In this document: in pieces, positions 8,109 to 18,940 of the stretch | Position numbering within the stretch: the first letter of the stretch is position 1 | Layout of the letters: each line of letters begins with the position of its first letter | Source of the DNA: Rhizorhabdus histidinilytica | Lineage (GTDB): Bacteria > Pseudomonadota > Alphaproteobacteria > Sphingomonadales > Sphingomonadaceae | Length of the DNA: 64,000 nt | Assembly: GCF_900167915.1 (NCBI RefSeq) | Contig: NZ_FUYM01000004.1 | Span: forward strand, 310,001-374,000 | Direction of reading: 5' to 3' | Position numbers and translations under genes: made by a program | The notes under the pieces: model-generated | Told to the model about the DNA's origin: nothing | Databases searched by the model: none | The model's input: the letters and a program-made list of their open reading frames with translations, nothing else

Positions 8109-8456
8109 TCAGCCGAGCTTGGCCTCGTAGAGGTCGGGCTTGAAGCCGACGAGCAGCTCGCCGCCGGCGTCGAGCACCGGCCGTTTGATCATCGAGGGCT
8201 GCGCCTCCATCAGCGCGATCGCCTTGGCTTCGTCGATGTCGGCGCGGTCGGCGTCGGGCAGCTTGCGGAAGGTGGTGCCCGCGCGGTTGAGCAGTACCTC
8301 CCACCCCACCACGCCGGCCCATTTCTTCAGCGTCGCACGATCGATCCCGGACGCCTTGTAGTCGTGGAAATCATAGCCGATGCCGCGCCCTTCCAGCCAG
8401 GTTCGCGCCTTCTTGATCGTGTCGCAATTCTTGATGCCGTACATGGTGATGGTCAT
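8109..8456 (-). CDS. ArsC/Spx-family reductase (YffB-like)
   Basis: A 115-aa thioredoxin-fold protein beginning MTITMYGIKNCDTIKKARTWL, with one N-terminal cysteine in the NCDT motif. This is the pattern of YffB-type ArsC-family proteins rather than of resistance-associated arsenate reductases. The conserved IKRPVLDAGGELLVGF segment, with the family Arg, is present. YffB is thought to act in glutathione-linked thiol chemistry. It is the third gene after hslV-hslU. Confidence 0.85.
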   Translation of the reverse strand: MTITMYGIKNCDTIKKARTWLEGRGIGYDFHDYKASGIDRATLKKWAGVVGWEVLLNRAGTTFRKLPDADRADIDEAKAIALMEAQPSMIKRPVLDAGGELLVGFKPDLYEAKLG

Positions 8457-8493
8457 CGGTCAGCATTCCCCTTTCGATCAGGCCCGCAGGCCG

Positions 8494-9795
8494 TCAGAGC
8501 ACGTATTTCGAGAGGTCGGTGTTCCGCGCCACCTCGCGAAGCTGCGCGTCGACATAGGCGGCATCGATCGTCAGCGCCGTGCCCTTGCGGTCCTCGGCGT
8601 CGAAGCTCACCTCCTCGAGCAGCTTCTCCATCACCGTCGACAGACGGCGCGCGCCGATATTCTCGATCTGGCCGTTCACCTCGGCGGCGATCTTCGCGAT
8701 CGCGGCGATGCCGTCGTCGGTGAAGCCGATCTCGACGCCCTCGGTGCCGATCAGCGCGCGATACTGCTCGGTCAGGCTCGCCCGCGTATCGGACAGGATG
8801 CGGACGAAATCCGCCTCGGTTAGCGCCTTGAGCTCGACCCGGATCGGCAGGCGCCCCTGCAATTCGGGCAACAGGTCCGACGGCTTGGCGACGTGGAAGG
8901 CGCCCGACGCGATGAACAGGATATGGTCGGTCTTGAGCGGCCCATATTTGGTCGCCACCGTCGTCCCCTCGATCAGCGGCAGCAGGTCGCGCTGCACGCC
9001 CTCGCGGCTCACCGATCCGCCGCGCACGTCGCTGACCGCGATCTTGTCGATCTCGTCGAGGAAGACGATGCCGTTCTGCTCGGCGTCCTGCAGCGCGACC
9101 CGGCTCACCTCGTCCTGGTCGAGCCGCTTGTCGGCCTCCTCGTCGACCAGCTTGGACCAGGCGGCGCGGACCGTCATCTTGCGGCGCTTGGTTCGCCCCT
9201 GGCCGAACGCCTTGCCCATCATGTCGCTCAGGTTGATCATGCCGACCTGGCCGCCCATGCCGGGGATCTCCAGCGGCATGCCGCCGCTGTCCTCGACCTC
9301 GATCTCGATCTCCTTGTCGTCGAGCTGATGGTCCTCGAAGCGCTGGCGGAAGGCCAGCCGGGTCGCCTCGCTGGCGTCCTTGCCGACCAATGCATCGAGC
9401 AGGCGGGCCATCGCCGCCTCCTCGGCCTTGTCCTTCACCGCCGCGCGGCGGCGCTCCTTCTCCAGCCGCACCGCCTCCTCGACCAGGTCGCGGGCGATCT
9501 GCTCGACATCGCGGCCGACATAGCCGACCTCGGTGAACTTGGTCGCCTCGACCTTGACGAAGGGCGCATCGGCCAGCTTGGCGAGGCGGCGGCTGATCTC
9601 GGTCTTGCCGCAGCCGGTCGGCCCGATCATTAGTATGTTCTTCGGCGTCACCTCGTCGCGGAGGGTCTCGGGCAGCCGCTGCCGGCGCCAGCGGTTGCGC
9701 AGTGCGACCGCGACGGCCTTCTTGGCGTCGGCCTGGCCGACGATGTGCGCGTCGAGCGCGGCGACGATCGCCTTGGGGGTGAGATTGTCGTTCAT
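8494..9795 (-). CDS. hslU: ATP-dependent protease ATPase subunit HslU
   Basis: A 433-aa AAA+ unfoldase of the HslVU protease. Walker A is [13 protein letters not shown] and Walker B is [11 protein letters not shown]. The pore loop region [14 protein letters not shown] and the inserted I-domain (about residues 110-240) are present. The C-terminal tail DLSKYVL fits the peptide that docks into HslV. It follows hslV by 38 bp, the normal order. Confidence 0.97.
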   Translation of the reverse strand: MNDNLTPKAIVAALDAHIVGQADAKKAVAVALRNRWRRQRLPETLRDEVTPKNILMIGPTGCGKTEISRRLAKLADAPFVKVEATKFTEVGYVGRDVEQIARDLVEEAVRLEKERRRAAVKDKAEEAAMARLLDALVGKDASEATRLAFRQRFEDHQLDDKEIEIEVEDSGGMPLEIPGMGGQVGMINLSDMMGKAFGQGRTKRRKMTVRAAWSKLVDEEADKRLDQDEVSRVALQDAEQNGIVFLDEIDKIAVSDVRGGSVSREGVQRDLLPLIEGTTVATKYGPLKTDHILFIASGAFHVAKPSDLLPELQGRLPIRVELKALTEADFVRILSDTRASLTEQYRALIGTEGVEIGFTDDGIAAIAKIAAEVNGQIENIGARRLSTVMEKLLEEVSFDAEDRKGTALTIDAAYVDAQLREVARNTDLSKYVL

Positions 9796-9833
9796 ATTTT
9801 CATCCAGAGTCCGTTCGACACGAACGGAGGGGG

Positions 9834-10385
9834 TTAGTTGGCGCTGTCGAGCGTCTCGATCGTCAGGCTGTCGTTGGTGAAGACGCAGAGATCGGCGGCG
9901 ATCGCCATCGCCTTGCGGCAGATCGTCTCGGCATCGGCCTCATAATCGACCAGCGCGCGCGCCGCCGACAGGGCGAAATTGCCGCCCGACCCGATCGCCG
10001 CGACCCCGCCGATCGGTTCCAGCACGTCGCCATTGCCGGTCAGGATCAGGGTCACCTCCTTGTCGGCGACGATCATCATCGCCTCCAGGTTGCGGAGATA
10101 TTTGTCGGTCCGCCAGTCCTTGGCCAGCTCGACCGCGGCGCGCAGCAGCTGCCCGCCATGCTGCTCCAGCTTGCGTTCGAGCCGGTCGAACAGCGTGAAG
10201 GCGTCGGCCGTCGCGCCTGCGAAGCCGCCGATCACCGACCCGTCGCCCAGCGTACGCACCTTGCGGGCGTTGGGCTTCATCACCGTATTGCCCATCGAGA
10301 CCTGGCCGTCGCCGATGACGACCACCTTGCCGCCCTTGCGCACCGACAGGATCGTGGTGCCGTGCCATTTGGGGAGTTCGCTCAT
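9834..10385 (-). CDS. hslV: ATP-dependent protease peptidase subunit HslV
   Basis: A 183-aa N-terminal nucleophile peptidase forming the HslV double hexamer. The start at ATG 10385 gives MSELPKWHG followed by [13 protein letters not shown]. The Thr after HGT is the expected catalytic N-terminus once the propeptide is removed. [13 protein letters not shown] and [14 protein letters not shown] are family signatures. It heads the hslV-hslU-arsC-like unit. Confidence 0.96.
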   Translation of the reverse strand: MSELPKWHGTTILSVRKGGKVVVIGDGQVSMGNTVMKPNARKVRTLGDGSVIGGFAGATADAFTLFDRLERKLEQHGGQLLRAAVELAKDWRTDKYLRNLEAMMIVADKEVTLILTGNGDVLEPIGGVAAIGSGGNFALSAARALVDYEADAETICRKAMAIAADLCVFTNDSLTIETLDSAN

Positions 10386-10498
10386 ATCCGTCCTATTAGC
10401 GATTTCGAGGCTGAAGGAACCAGCCGGCGTGGAAATCGCGCCCATCTATGCTTTGCAGGGGCGGATATGGGGTGGCTTTTCCGCGAGTGCAATCGCGA

Positions 10499-10852
10499 TC
10501 AGTTCCGGCCCAGGAACATGAAGCAGGCGGCGCCGATCATGCAGGCGAAGGCGCCCAGATGGCGCCAGCCGAGCTGCTCTCCGAGTACGACCACGGCGAA
10601 CAGCGCGAACACCAGCAGGGTCACGATCTCCTGCGTGATCTTGAGCTGGCCCGCGGTCCAGCCATGCAGATAGCCGATCCGATTGGCCGGCACCGCGAAG
10701 CAATATTCGACCAGCGCGATGCCCCAGGAGGCGAGGATCACGATCCACAGCCGCGCATCGGTGAACTTCAGATGGCCGTACCAGGCGACCGTCATGAAGA
10801 TGTTGGAACAGATCAGGAGCAGCAGCGGCGTCAGCGTCATGACAGCTGCCAT
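10499..10852 (-). CDS. DUF486/DMT-family small membrane protein
   Basis: A 117-aa protein with four hydrophobic helices. It has the typical pattern ICSNIFMTVAWYGHLKF, VEYCFAVPANRIGY and a C-terminal FMFLG. The family is related to small multidrug/metabolite transporters, but no substrate is established. The start could be at 10852 or at a second ATG (10840), since neither has a strong ribosome binding site. It lies upstream of and separate from hslV. Confidence 0.85.
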   Translation of the reverse strand: MAAVMTLTPLLLLICSNIFMTVAWYGHLKFTDARLWIVILASWGIALVEYCFAVPANRIGYLHGWTAGQLKITQEIVTLLVFALFAVVVLGEQLGWRHLGAFACMIGAACFMFLGRN

Positions 10853-10880
10853 GACGCCGAACGCGGCCGTTGGGAAGGGG

Positions 10881-11597
10881 TCAGGCGGCCTGCGGCAGCG
10901 CGATCGGCCGGCGCTGCTGCTGGCGCAGCATATGGCCGACCAGCCCGAAACCGACCAGCAGCATCAGCCAGGTGCCGGGTTCCGGCGCGGTGATCGGGTT
11001 GCCCCCCCCGCCGCCGGCCAGTGATCCCAGGCCGACGCCCGAGCTTGATCCGTTGACCGTCGGATTGATCGACTGGAAGCGAACCGCGAAATTGTCGAAG
11101 GTCACCGATTCCATGACGTTGGCGAAGGTAACGGCGAAGGTGCCGACGCCCGACTCGTCGGGGTTGGAGCTCAGGCCGCCGGGACCACCGGTGCAGCTTC
11201 CGTTGCCCGTCGCAATGAAGCACAGGTCGAGACGCCCCACGCCGACCGGGAACTGACCGTCCAGGTCGGTGTACTGGTAGGCACCGGTCGCCGACAGGCT
11301 GGTCACGGTGCCGCTGGTGTCGACGCCGAACGAGCGGATGCGCGAATCGACGATCGAGTTGTTCGTCATCGTGTAGCTGAAATTATAGGTCAGCCCGTTA
11401 TTGCTCACGCCATCGAAGGTGAAGTCGGCGAACGCGCTCACCTGGTCGGTCCACGCCTCGTTGACGAAACCCGCGTAATCTATGGAGAAATTATAACCGC
11501 TATTGGCGGAATTGATGACCACGGCGGCCGACAGCGGCATCGCCGAAGACAGGACCGCGACGGCCGCCACAGCCGCCTTTCGAATCATACGCAGCAT
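10881..11597 (-). CDS. PEPxxWA-CTERM sorting-domain protein
   Basis: About 238 aa from ATG 11597, chosen because GGGGGTG lies just upstream. It has a signal peptide (about 22 residues ending at PLSA), a Ser/Asn/Gly-rich beta-type body, and a C-terminal tripartite sorting signal: APEPGTW, a hydrophobic helix MLLVGFGLVG and a basic tail. Such proteins are exported and processed by an exosortase in exopolysaccharide-producing Gram-negatives. The exosortase is not in this window. The body has one Cys pair and no recognised enzyme domain. Confidence 0.85.
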   Translation of the reverse strand: MLRMIRKAAVAAVAVLSSAMPLSAAVVINSANSGYNFSIDYAGFVNEAWTDQVSAFADFTFDGVSNNGLTYNFSYTMTNNSIVDSRIRSFGVDTSGTVTSLSATGAYQYTDLDGQFPVGVGRLDLCFIATGNGSCTGGPGGLSSNPDESGVGTFAVTFANVMESVTFDNFAVRFQSINPTVNGSSSGVGLGSLAGGGGGNPITAPEPGTWLMLLVGFGLVGHMLRQQQRRPIALPQAA

Positions 11598-11724
11598 ATA
11601 CACACCCCCGATACCGTCCGGCCCTACCCGTGCGGCAATGGCGTATTCATAGCACAGTCGCGAAACGATCACCAACGCTTTACGCCGGATCGGCCTTTGC
11701 CTCGGGGCGTTGTTTACATTCGGA

Positions 11725-12048
11725 CTAGTGTCCGGCTGGCTTCGAACTGGCCGGCTGCGGCTCGGACCAGCATTTCTCGCAGCGACGCCAGCAGGTCGTG
11801 TTCGGCATCAGGTCGCGCGCGCGCGGCCCTCCGGGATGTAAGGCGAGCCCGGCGACGATCTCGGGCGCGATCCCGTCCGGCGGAACCTTGTGGCAAAGCA
11901 GGCAGCGCTGGCGATAGGTCTCGCGGGTCAGCACCGGTTGCTTCGGCTTGTGCGCCGACGCGCCATGCAGCGCGCCCAGCGACAGCCCCGCCGCGATCGC
12001 CAGCAGCGCCAACGGTCGCACCGGCCGTTCAGGCTGGCGCATCGGCAT
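11725..12048 (-). CDS. Small periplasmic monohaem c-type protein with extra cysteines
   Basis: A 107-aa protein with a signal peptide (to about residue 32, GASA), a single haem-attachment motif CLLCH (49-53) and a further cysteine cluster C86, C90, C93. It is the last gene of the amine-dehydrogenase operon and overlaps the preceding acyl-CoA ligase by 20 bp. An electron carrier or sensor role fits its place. The second cluster could hold a metal or a disulfide and is unusual in such a small cytochrome. A short hairpin (CGGAC/GTCCG) overlaps its stop codon. Confidence 0.65.
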   Translation of the reverse strand: MPMRQPERPVRPLALLAIAAGLSLGALHGASAHKPKQPVLTRETYRQRCLLCHKVPPDGIAPEIVAGLALHPGGPRARDLMPNTTCWRRCEKCWSEPQPASSKPAGH

Positions 12049-13651
12049 CGACCGACAGTTCGGCCACCATGATCTCGCGCATCGCGAATTTCTGCACCTT
12101 GCCGGTAACGGTCAGCGGGAACTGCTCGACCAGCCGGACGTGGCGCGGCACCTTGTAATGCGCGATATGGTTGCGGCAGTGCGCGATCACCGCCTCCACC
12201 GACAGCGTGCCGCTGCGCGAGATCACCCAGGCGCAGACCTCCTCGCCGAACTTCGCGTCAGGCACGCCGAAGATCTGCGCGTCGACGATGTCGGGATGGG
12301 TGAGCAGATGCTCCTCGATCTCGCGCGGGTAGATGTTCTCGCCGCCGCGGATGATCATGTCCTTGATGCGGCCGACGATCCGGCCATAGCCCTGCTCGTC
12401 CAGCGTCGCCAGGTCCCCGGTATGCATCCAGCCGTCGGCGTCGATCACCTCGACAGTCTTTTCCGGATCGCCCCAATAGCCGAGCATCACCGAATAGCCG
12501 CGCGTGCACAGCTCCCCCGGTTCTCCCAGCGGCACGGTCTTCCCATCGGCATCGATCACCTTCGCCTCCAGGTGCGGCTGCACCTGCCCGACGGTCGAGA
12601 CGCGCAGCTCGATGGCATCGTCCCTCCCCGACTGGAAGCTGACCGGGCTCGTCTCGGTCATGCCATAGGCGATCGTCACCTCGCGCATGTTCATCCGGTC
12701 GAGCACCGCGCGCATCACCGAGATCGGGCAGAGCGATCCCGCCATGATGCCGGTGCGCAGCGTGCCGAGATCGTAGCGTTCGAAATCGGGATGCTCGAGC
12801 ATCGCGACGAACATCGTCGGCACGCCGTAGAGCGCGGTGCAGCCCTCCGCCGCCACCGTCTCCAGGGTGCTGCCCGGATCGAAACCCTCGCCGGGGAAGC
12901 ACATGGTCGCGCCATGGGCGACGCAGGCAAGATTGCCCATCACCATGCCGAAGCAATGGTAGAGCGGCACCGGGATGCAGAGCGTGTCGGCCGGCGACAG
13001 GGCGATGCGGTGCCCCACCATATAGCCGTTGTTGACGATGTTGCGGTGGGAGAGCGTGGCCCCCTTGGGCAGGCCGGTGGTGCCGCTGGTGAATTGGATG
13101 TTGGTCGGGTCGTCCGGCCGGACGTCGTTGGGCAGCGGCGCATCGCCGCCGGTCATGACCGATGAGAGTGGCCGGCATCCCGGATGCTCGCCCTCGCCGA
13201 TCGAGAAGGCCAGCCGCAGCTCCGGCAGCGCCTCACGAACCTCGGCGAGCATGGCGACATAATCGCTCGACTTGAACGACCGGGCGAGCACCAGCGCCGC
13301 GCAGCCGACCATTTGCAGAGCGCGCGCCATCTCGCCGGCGCGATAGGCCGGGTTGATGTTGACCAGCACCAGCCCGGCGCGCGCCGCCGCGAACTGGACG
13401 AGCACCCATTCGATGCAATTGGGTGCCCAGATACCGATCCGATCGCCAGGATTCAGCCCCGCGCCGAGGAACCCGCGCGCGAGATCATCGACCCGCGCGA
13501 GCAGTTCGGCATAGCTCCATCTGATGCCCTGGTGGCGGACGATCAGCGCCGTCGCCTCGGGTAACCTTGTCGCTGTGGCTTCGAGCAGTTCGCCGATGGT
13601 CATGTCCAGCAGGGGCGGGAAATCGGCGCCCCTGACATGCGAATCGGTCAT
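12029..13651 (-). CDS. Acyl-CoA ligase (AMP-binding), FadD-like
   Basis: A 540-aa adenylate-forming ligase: acid + ATP + CoA gives acyl-CoA. The start at 13651 overlaps the upstream ligase stop (ATGA); an in-frame site six codons earlier is less likely. Motifs in order are the phosphate loop [24 protein letters not shown], the hinge [16 protein letters not shown] and the catalytic-Lys end [14 protein letters not shown]. It resembles short/medium-chain fatty-acid or aromatic acid ligases. In this operon it probably activates the acid made from the amine-derived aldehyde, or a chain-shortened product. Confidence 0.9.
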   Translation of the reverse strand: MTDSHVRGADFPPLLDMTIGELLEATATRLPEATALIVRHQGIRWSYAELLARVDDLARGFLGAGLNPGDRIGIWAPNCIEWVLVQFAAARAGLVLVNINPAYRAGEMARALQMVGCAALVLARSFKSSDYVAMLAEVREALPELRLAFSIGEGEHPGCRPLSSVMTGGDAPLPNDVRPDDPTNIQFTSGTTGLPKGATLSHRNIVNNGYMVGHRIALSPADTLCIPVPLYHCFGMVMGNLACVAHGATMCFPGEGFDPGSTLETVAAEGCTALYGVPTMFVAMLEHPDFERYDLGTLRTGIMAGSLCPISVMRAVLDRMNMREVTIAYGMTETSPVSFQSGRDDAIELRVSTVGQVQPHLEAKVIDADGKTVPLGEPGELCTRGYSVMLGYWGDPEKTVEVIDADGWMHTGDLATLDEQGYGRIVGRIKDMIIRGGENIYPREIEEHLLTHPDIVDAQIFGVPDAKFGEEVCAWVISRSGTLSVEAVIAHCRNHIAHYKVPRHVRLVEQFPLTVTGKVQKFAMREIMVAELSVDADAPA

Positions 13652-15240
13652 GCAGCGCCCCTCTCCCACTCGCGATCGCGCAGCTCCTTGCGGCGGATCT
13701 TGCCGCTCACCGTTTTCGGCAAGCTTGTGACGAATTCGATCTTACGGGGATATTTATAGGGAGCGGTAGTGGATTTCACATGGTCCTGGAGCATTCCGAC
13801 CAGCGCTTCGGACGGCTCGAACCCGGCGGCGAGGACGACGAACGCCTTCACCACCTCGCCGCGGGTCGGATCGGGGCTCGACACGACCGCGCTTTCGGCG
13901 ACCGCCGGATGTTCGAACAGCGCACTCTCCACCTCGAACGGGCCGATGCGATAGCCGGAGGACAGGATCACGTCGTCCGACCGGCCGACGAACCAGAAAT
14001 AGCCGTCGGCATCGACGATCGCCCGGTCCCCGGTCAGGTACCAGCCGTCGCGCTTCGTATCGGCGGTCCGTTGCGGATCGTCGCGATAGCGGGCGAACAG
14101 GCCGGGCGGATGCCCCTCCGCGATGCGGAGCGCGACGTCCCCCTCGACATCGGCGGGAAGCCGGTTCCCTTCCCCGTCGATCACCGCCAGGTCGAAATCG
14201 GGCGCGGGCCGCCCCATCGATCCCTGGCGCGCGGCGCCCACCCGATTGGCGCAGAGCAGCACCGTCTCGGTCTGGCCATAGCCGTCATGGATGTCGCGGC
14301 CGGTCGCCGCCTTCCACAGGTCGATCACCTCGGGGTTGAGCGGCTCGCCCGCGCTCACGCAATGGCGCAGCGTGTCGAAGCGCCGGCCGGTCAGGTCGCT
14401 GCGGACGAACATGCGATAGGCGGTCGGCGGCGCGCACAGCGTCGTCACCGGCATGCGTTCGAGCAGGTCGAGCGTCGCGACGGGATCGAAACCGGGCGAA
14501 TGATGGACGAAGATCGTCGCCCCCATCAGCCAGGGCGCGAACAGGCTGCTCCACGCCGCCTTGGCCCAGCCGGTGTCGGACAGGTTCCAGTGCAGGTCGC
14601 CGGGCTTGAGGTCGAGCCAGTAGGAGCCGGTTATGCGATGCGCAAGCATGTAGCCATGCGTGTGGATCGTCATCTTCGGCTGGCCGGTGGTGCCGCTGGT
14701 GAAATAGCACAGCGCATCCTCGTCGAAGCCGGTGTCGGCCGCCGTCGCGATCGGCGTCGCCGCTGCCCGCCGCTCGCCATAGTCGATCCAGCCGGAGCGC
14801 GGCCCGCCGACATGCAGGCGGGCAATGTCCTCGCCGGCCAGCGCCGTATCGACCCGCTCCGCCATCTCGCCGCTCGCCACCACGCAGCGCGCCGCGGCGG
14901 CCCGGTGGCGATAGGCGATGTCCTTGGCCATGAGCTGGGTCGTACCCGGCGAGGCGATCGCGCCGATCGCGATGCAGCCGAGCATCAGCTCCCACCATTC
15001 GATCTCGCGGTTGAGCAGGATCAGCACGGTATCGCCGCGCCCGACCCCGGCCTCGGCCAGCACCGCCGCCGCGCGGGACGCGGCGATCGCCATCTCGGCG
15101 AAGCTGCGCTCGATCACCGTCCCGGAGGGCTCGGTCCAGACCATGGCGGGATCGTCGGGCCGCAGCTCGGCCCAGCGCCCCATGACGTCGCGGGTGAAGT
15201 TGAACGCAGCGGGGCGATCCCCCAGATCCAGCATCGTCAC
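13648..15240 (-). CDS. Acyl-CoA synthetase, medium-chain/benzoate type (ACSM-like)
   Basis: A 530-aa AMP-binding ligase starting with GTG that overlaps the ALDH stop (GTGA). Motifs: [51 protein letters not shown] and the terminal [14 protein letters not shown] with the catalytic Lys. The KMTIHTH variant and overall pattern suit the ACSM/benzoate-CoA ligase branch, which acts on medium-chain and aryl acids. Having two different ligases in one operon suggests either two substrates or two steps in one pathway. Confidence 0.9.
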   Translation of the reverse strand: MTMLDLGDRPAAFNFTRDVMGRWAELRPDDPAMVWTEPSGTVIERSFAEMAIAASRAAAVLAEAGVGRGDTVLILLNREIEWWELMLGCIAIGAIASPGTTQLMAKDIAYRHRAAAARCVVASGEMAERVDTALAGEDIARLHVGGPRSGWIDYGERRAAATPIATAADTGFDEDALCYFTSGTTGQPKMTIHTHGYMLAHRITGSYWLDLKPGDLHWNLSDTGWAKAAWSSLFAPWLMGATIFVHHSPGFDPVATLDLLERMPVTTLCAPPTAYRMFVRSDLTGRRFDTLRHCVSAGEPLNPEVIDLWKAATGRDIHDGYGQTETVLLCANRVGAARQGSMGRPAPDFDLAVIDGEGNRLPADVEGDVALRIAEGHPPGLFARYRDDPQRTADTKRDGWYLTGDRAIVDADGYFWFVGRSDDVILSSGYRIGPFEVESALFEHPAVAESAVVSSPDPTRGEVVKAFVVLAAGFEPSEALVGMLQDHVKSTTAPYKYPRKIEFVTSLPKTVSGKIRRKELRDREWERGAA

Positions 15241-16643
15241 TTCGCCTCGTTGATCACATGGATCTGGGTGAACTCGTGCAGCCCTTCCTCGGCGAACTCG
15301 ACGCCCAGGCCCGATTGCTTGGCGCCGCCGAACGGCATGTTCGGCCCGAAGTCGAGATGCTTGTTGATCCAGACGGTGCCGCTCTCCATCCGCCCGGCCA
15401 GGTCACGCGCGGTCTCGCGGTCGGTCGACCAGACCGATCCGCCCAGCCCCATGTCGGACGCATTGGCGCGTGCCAGCGCGTCCTCGGCATCCTCATAGCG
15501 GATCACCGGCAGGATCGGGCCGAACTGCTCCTCGTCGACCAGCTTCGCGCCGTCGCTGATATCGCGGACGATGGTCGGCCGGATGAAATAGCCGGGGCGG
15601 TCCTCGACCACGCCGCCCGCGACGATCGTGCCGTTGGCGCGCGCGTCGGCGAGGAAGCCCTTCACCTTCTCATATTGAGCGGCGTTCTGCAGCGGGCCGA
15701 TCTGGACGCCCTGCTTCAACCCGTCGTCGACGATCGCCTCCTCGGCGAGGCGGCCGAGCTCCGCACACAGCGCATCGTAGATGTCGGCATGGGCATAGAC
15801 CCGCTTGATCGCGAGGCACACCTGCCCCGCGTTCAGGAAAGCGCCGCCGAAGATGCCCGGCGCGACCTTGGCGGGGTCGACGTCGCCCAGCACGATCGCC
15901 GCGTCGTTGCCGCCCAGCTCCAGGGTCAGCCGCTTGATCGAGGAGGCGGCGCTCGCCATCACCTTGCGGCCGGTCTCGGTCGATCCGGTGAAGCTGATCT
16001 TCGCCACGTCGGGATGGGTCGACAGCCGGCCGCCCAGGTCGTTCTGGTCGGTGACCACATTGACGACGCCGGCCGGGAATATCTCGGCCATCAATTCGCC
16101 CAGCTTGAGCGTGGTCAGCGGCGTGGTCGGCGCGGGCTTCACCACCATCGTGTTGCCCGCCAGCAGCGCCAGCGGCAGCTTGAACGCGACGATCAGCACC
16201 GGGAAGTTCCACGGGATGATCGCCCCGACGACGCCGAGCGGACGGCGGCGCTGCTCGACCCGGCGCCGGTCATTGTCCTCCAGCACCTTGACCGGCAGGT
16301 CGTGGGTCGCGAGCTGGCGGATGAAGGCCTGGGTATAGGCGATCTCGGCGGTCGCCTCGGCCAGCGGCTTGCCCTGTTCCTGAGTCAGCAGCCGGGCGAA
16401 ATCCTCGGCCTGGGCCTCGATCGCGTCGGCCAGCTTCAGGATCAGCGCGCGGCGCTCCTCGATCGGCTTGGCGGCCCAGGCCGGGAAGGCCTTCTTCGCC
16501 GCGGCCACCGCCTCGTCGAGCTGCGCCTCGGATGCGCGCGGGCAGGTCGCCAGCACCTCCTCGGTCGCGGGGTTGATCACCTCCATCGTCTTCGCGCCGT
16601 CGACCAGACGGCCGCCGATCAGAAGCTTGTAGTCCGACATCAT
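15237..16643 (-). CDS. Aldehyde dehydrogenase
   Basis: A 468-aa NAD(P)-dependent aldehyde dehydrogenase. The catalytic Cys is C276 (NAGQVCLA), the general base is E242 (LELGG), and the oxyanion Asn lies in IIPWNFPV. GAGGAGAGC precedes the ATG pair. It lies 47 bp after the TBDR gene, with a strong stem-loop between them, and is translationally coupled to the ligase that follows. In context it should oxidise the aldehyde produced by the amine dehydrogenase to the carboxylate used by the ligases. Confidence 0.93.
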   Translation of the reverse strand: MMSDYKLLIGGRLVDGAKTMEVINPATEEVLATCPRASEAQLDEAVAAAKKAFPAWAAKPIEERRALILKLADAIEAQAEDFARLLTQEQGKPLAEATAEIAYTQAFIRQLATHDLPVKVLEDNDRRRVEQRRRPLGVVGAIIPWNFPVLIVAFKLPLALLAGNTMVVKPAPTTPLTTLKLGELMAEIFPAGVVNVVTDQNDLGGRLSTHPDVAKISFTGSTETGRKVMASAASSIKRLTLELGGNDAAIVLGDVDPAKVAPGIFGGAFLNAGQVCLAIKRVYAHADIYDALCAELGRLAEEAIVDDGLKQGVQIGPLQNAAQYEKVKGFLADARANGTIVAGGVVEDRPGYFIRPTIVRDISDGAKLVDEEQFGPILPVIRYEDAEDALARANASDMGLGGSVWSTDRETARDLAGRMESGTVWINKHLDFGPNMPFGGAKQSGLGVEFAEEGLHEFTQIHVINEAK

Positions 16644-16654
16644 GCTCTCCTCGG

Positions 16655-16683
16655 CCGGGCCGCCCGGATGCCGGACGGCCCGG
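16655..16683 (-). promoter_or_regulatory. Intercistronic stem-loop between TBDR and ALDH genes
   Basis: Two 13-base arms with one G-T mismatch pair across a three-base loop. No T tract follows, and the ALDH ribosome binding site begins a few bases beyond the stem. Likely roles are partial termination, mRNA stabilisation or differential expression of receptor and enzyme. Seen directly as sequence symmetry; the role is inferred. Confidence 0.6.
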
Positions 16684-16690
16684 TCCTCTC

Positions 16691-18940
16691 CTAGAATTTA
16701 TACCCGACGGTGACGCCGTAGGTCCGCGGGGCTCCGACATGGTTATAGTCGTAGCCAAAGCCGCCGACGAGATCGACGCGCGACGTGAAGTAGAAGCGAT
16801 TGGTCAGGTTCTTGCCCCAGATCGAGGCGGTGAACGGCCCCCGCTCGAAGTCGATGTGCCCGCCCAGCAGCGTATAGGCGCGCTGCTTGAGCCGAGGGAC
16901 GTTGAACACCTCGAAATACTGGCTCGATACGTAGCTGATGTCGGGGTGCAGGCTGATCTTGCCGGCATCCGAGTCCATCACGGTGATGTCCAGCCCGCCA
17001 TTGGCGCTCAGCGACGGCGCATTTGACAGCTTGTTGCCGCTGACGTCGACGCCGCTCAATATACCCTTCTTGATCCGCGCGTTCAGCAGGCCTACGCCCG
17101 CCCGCGCCCCCACCCATTCATTGGCGCGGACGTTGAGCTCGAGCTCGCCGCCATAGATGCGCGACTTGTCGACGCTGACCAGCGTCTGCGCGGCGGTGAG
17201 CGGGCTGATGTTGATGAACTGCTGGTTCTTGTAGAGATAGTAGAAGCCGGCGAGGTTCAACGTCACCCGCCGGTCGGCGAGTTGCATCTTGGCGCCGCCC
17301 TCGAACGCATCGATCGTCTCGGGCTTGGCGACCGAGGCCTCGGACGGGTCGAAGAATGCCTGTGCGTTGAAGCTGCGGGCGCGATAGCCACGGCTGTAGT
17401 TGACGTAGAGCAGCGTGTCGCGATCGATCTTGTAGTCGAGCCCGATCTTGCCCGACAGGTTGTTGTTCTTGAACCGAAGATTGGTCGACGGGATCAGCGC
17501 TGCGACCAGCACCCCGTCCGCTCCGATGGCGTTGGAGGTGAGCCCCTTCTGACTGCCGTCATCGCGGGTGAAACGCAGGCCACCGCGCAGGGTGAAGCCG
17601 GCGCCGAAGTCGTAATGCATGTCGGTGTAGAGCGCATAGCTGTGCTTGAGCTGGTCGAAGCGGTTGACCACGCTGCACGCCGCCGGCAGCCCGGCCGCGC
17701 AGTCGGCCGCGTCGACCGTGCCGTTGCCGTCGATGTCGGCGTCCTTGAAGATGCCGAAGTCGGTGGTGTTGAACACCTTCTCGCGGTTGTAATAGGCGCC
17801 CAGGATGAACTCGAACGGCCCGCCGAAGCTGCTGGCGAGGCGCAGGTCCTGCGATATCTGCGTCGCGCGGTCGCCGTAGAATATCTCCAGCGTCTTGTTC
17901 GGCGCGCCGTCGGTGTCCTCGCCGAAGTTGAGCCGGCCCTTGTCCCATGACGACACCGACACGATCGCCAGGTCGTGGCCGATGTCGAAGGTCGAGGTCA
18001 GCGAGACCGCATAGGTCCGCGCGCGGCGGCGCGGCGTATATTCGGACTCGATCTGCCGCCGGCCGAGCCCGGTACGGAAATAGCTGCTGCCCTGGCCGAG
18101 CGATTCATACAGGCCGGCGCCCACCCCGTCGGGCCCCGGTGCCGCGAAGATGCCGTAGTTGTAGGGGTTCTGATAGCTGGTCGAGCCGCGCAGCAGGAAG
18201 GAGACGCCGTCCTGCGGCTCCCAGAGCAGCGACCCGCGCAATGCATATTCACGGGTGCCGTTGAGGTCGGGCTTGCCGGGAAGCTGGTTGCGGAACCAGC
18301 CGTCGGCGCGCGCGACGGTGAAGGCGAGGCGCGCTGCCAGCGTATCGCCGAGCGGCACGTTGATCGCGCCGTTCGCCTCGCGCCGGTTGTAGTTGCCGTA
18401 GCCGAGGTTGATATAGCCCTCGGTCTTGCCGATCTCGGGCTTGCGGCTGATCAGGTTGACCGCGCCGCCGGTGGTGTTCTTGCCATAGAGGGTGCCCTGG
18501 GGCCCGCGCAGCACCTCGACCCGTTCGAGATCGTAGAGCGCGACGCCGAGGAAGGCGAAATTACCCTTGTAGACCTCGTCATAATAGGTCGCGACGGGGC
18601 CCGACTGGTTGAGGCTGTAGTCCGACATGGAGACGCCGCGCAGTGCGAAGATCGGGGTGCCGTCGCCGACGGTCGAGGTAAGCTGGAGGTTGGCGACCTT
18701 GCTGACCAGATCGTCGGCCGAGCTGAGCCGCTGCTTGCGGACCGCGTCGCCGCCGATCGCCGAGATCGAGATCGGCACGTCCTGCAGGCGCTCGCTGCGC
18801 TTCTGGGCGGTGACGACGATCTCCTGCGGGTCGGCAGCCACGGTCTCGACCGCGGTCTGCGCCATCAGCGCCTGACCCGACAGCCCCGCCAGCAGCGCGG
18901 CCAGCATACGCGACCCCCGTGTCGAAACGATCTTCCTCAT
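16691..18940 (-). CDS. TonB-dependent outer-membrane receptor (amine operon)
   Basis: A 749-aa receptor with a signal peptide (to about residue 28), a TonB-box-like EIVVTAQK, a plug domain (about 45-165) with RVEVLRGPQGTLYGKNTTGG, and a 22-strand-type barrel ending ...GVTVGYKF with the terminal aromatic. There is no N-terminal signalling domain. It starts inside the stop of the cytochrome gene (ATGA) within the amine dehydrogenase operon. It therefore probably imports the amine or its precursor. Substrate unknown. Confidence 0.93.
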   Translation of the reverse strand: MRKIVSTRGSRMLAALLAGLSGQALMAQTAVETVAADPQEIVVTAQKRSERLQDVPISISAIGGDAVRKQRLSSADDLVSKVANLQLTSTVGDGTPIFALRGVSMSDYSLNQSGPVATYYDEVYKGNFAFLGVALYDLERVEVLRGPQGTLYGKNTTGGAVNLISRKPEIGKTEGYINLGYGNYNRREANGAINVPLGDTLAARLAFTVARADGWFRNQLPGKPDLNGTREYALRGSLLWEPQDGVSFLLRGSTSYQNPYNYGIFAAPGPDGVGAGLYESLGQGSSYFRTGLGRRQIESEYTPRRRARTYAVSLTSTFDIGHDLAIVSVSSWDKGRLNFGEDTDGAPNKTLEIFYGDRATQISQDLRLASSFGGPFEFILGAYYNREKVFNTTDFGIFKDADIDGNGTVDAADCAAGLPAACSVVNRFDQLKHSYALYTDMHYDFGAGFTLRGGLRFTRDDGSQKGLTSNAIGADGVLVAALIPSTNLRFKNNNLSGKIGLDYKIDRDTLLYVNYSRGYRARSFNAQAFFDPSEASVAKPETIDAFEGGAKMQLADRRVTLNLAGFYYLYKNQQFINISPLTAAQTLVSVDKSRIYGGELELNVRANEWVGARAGVGLLNARIKKGILSGVDVSGNKLSNAPSLSANGGLDITVMDSDAGKISLHPDISYVSSQYFEVFNVPRLKQRAYTLLGGHIDFERGPFTASIWGKNLTNRFYFTSRVDLVGGFGYDYNHVGAPRTYGVTVGYKF

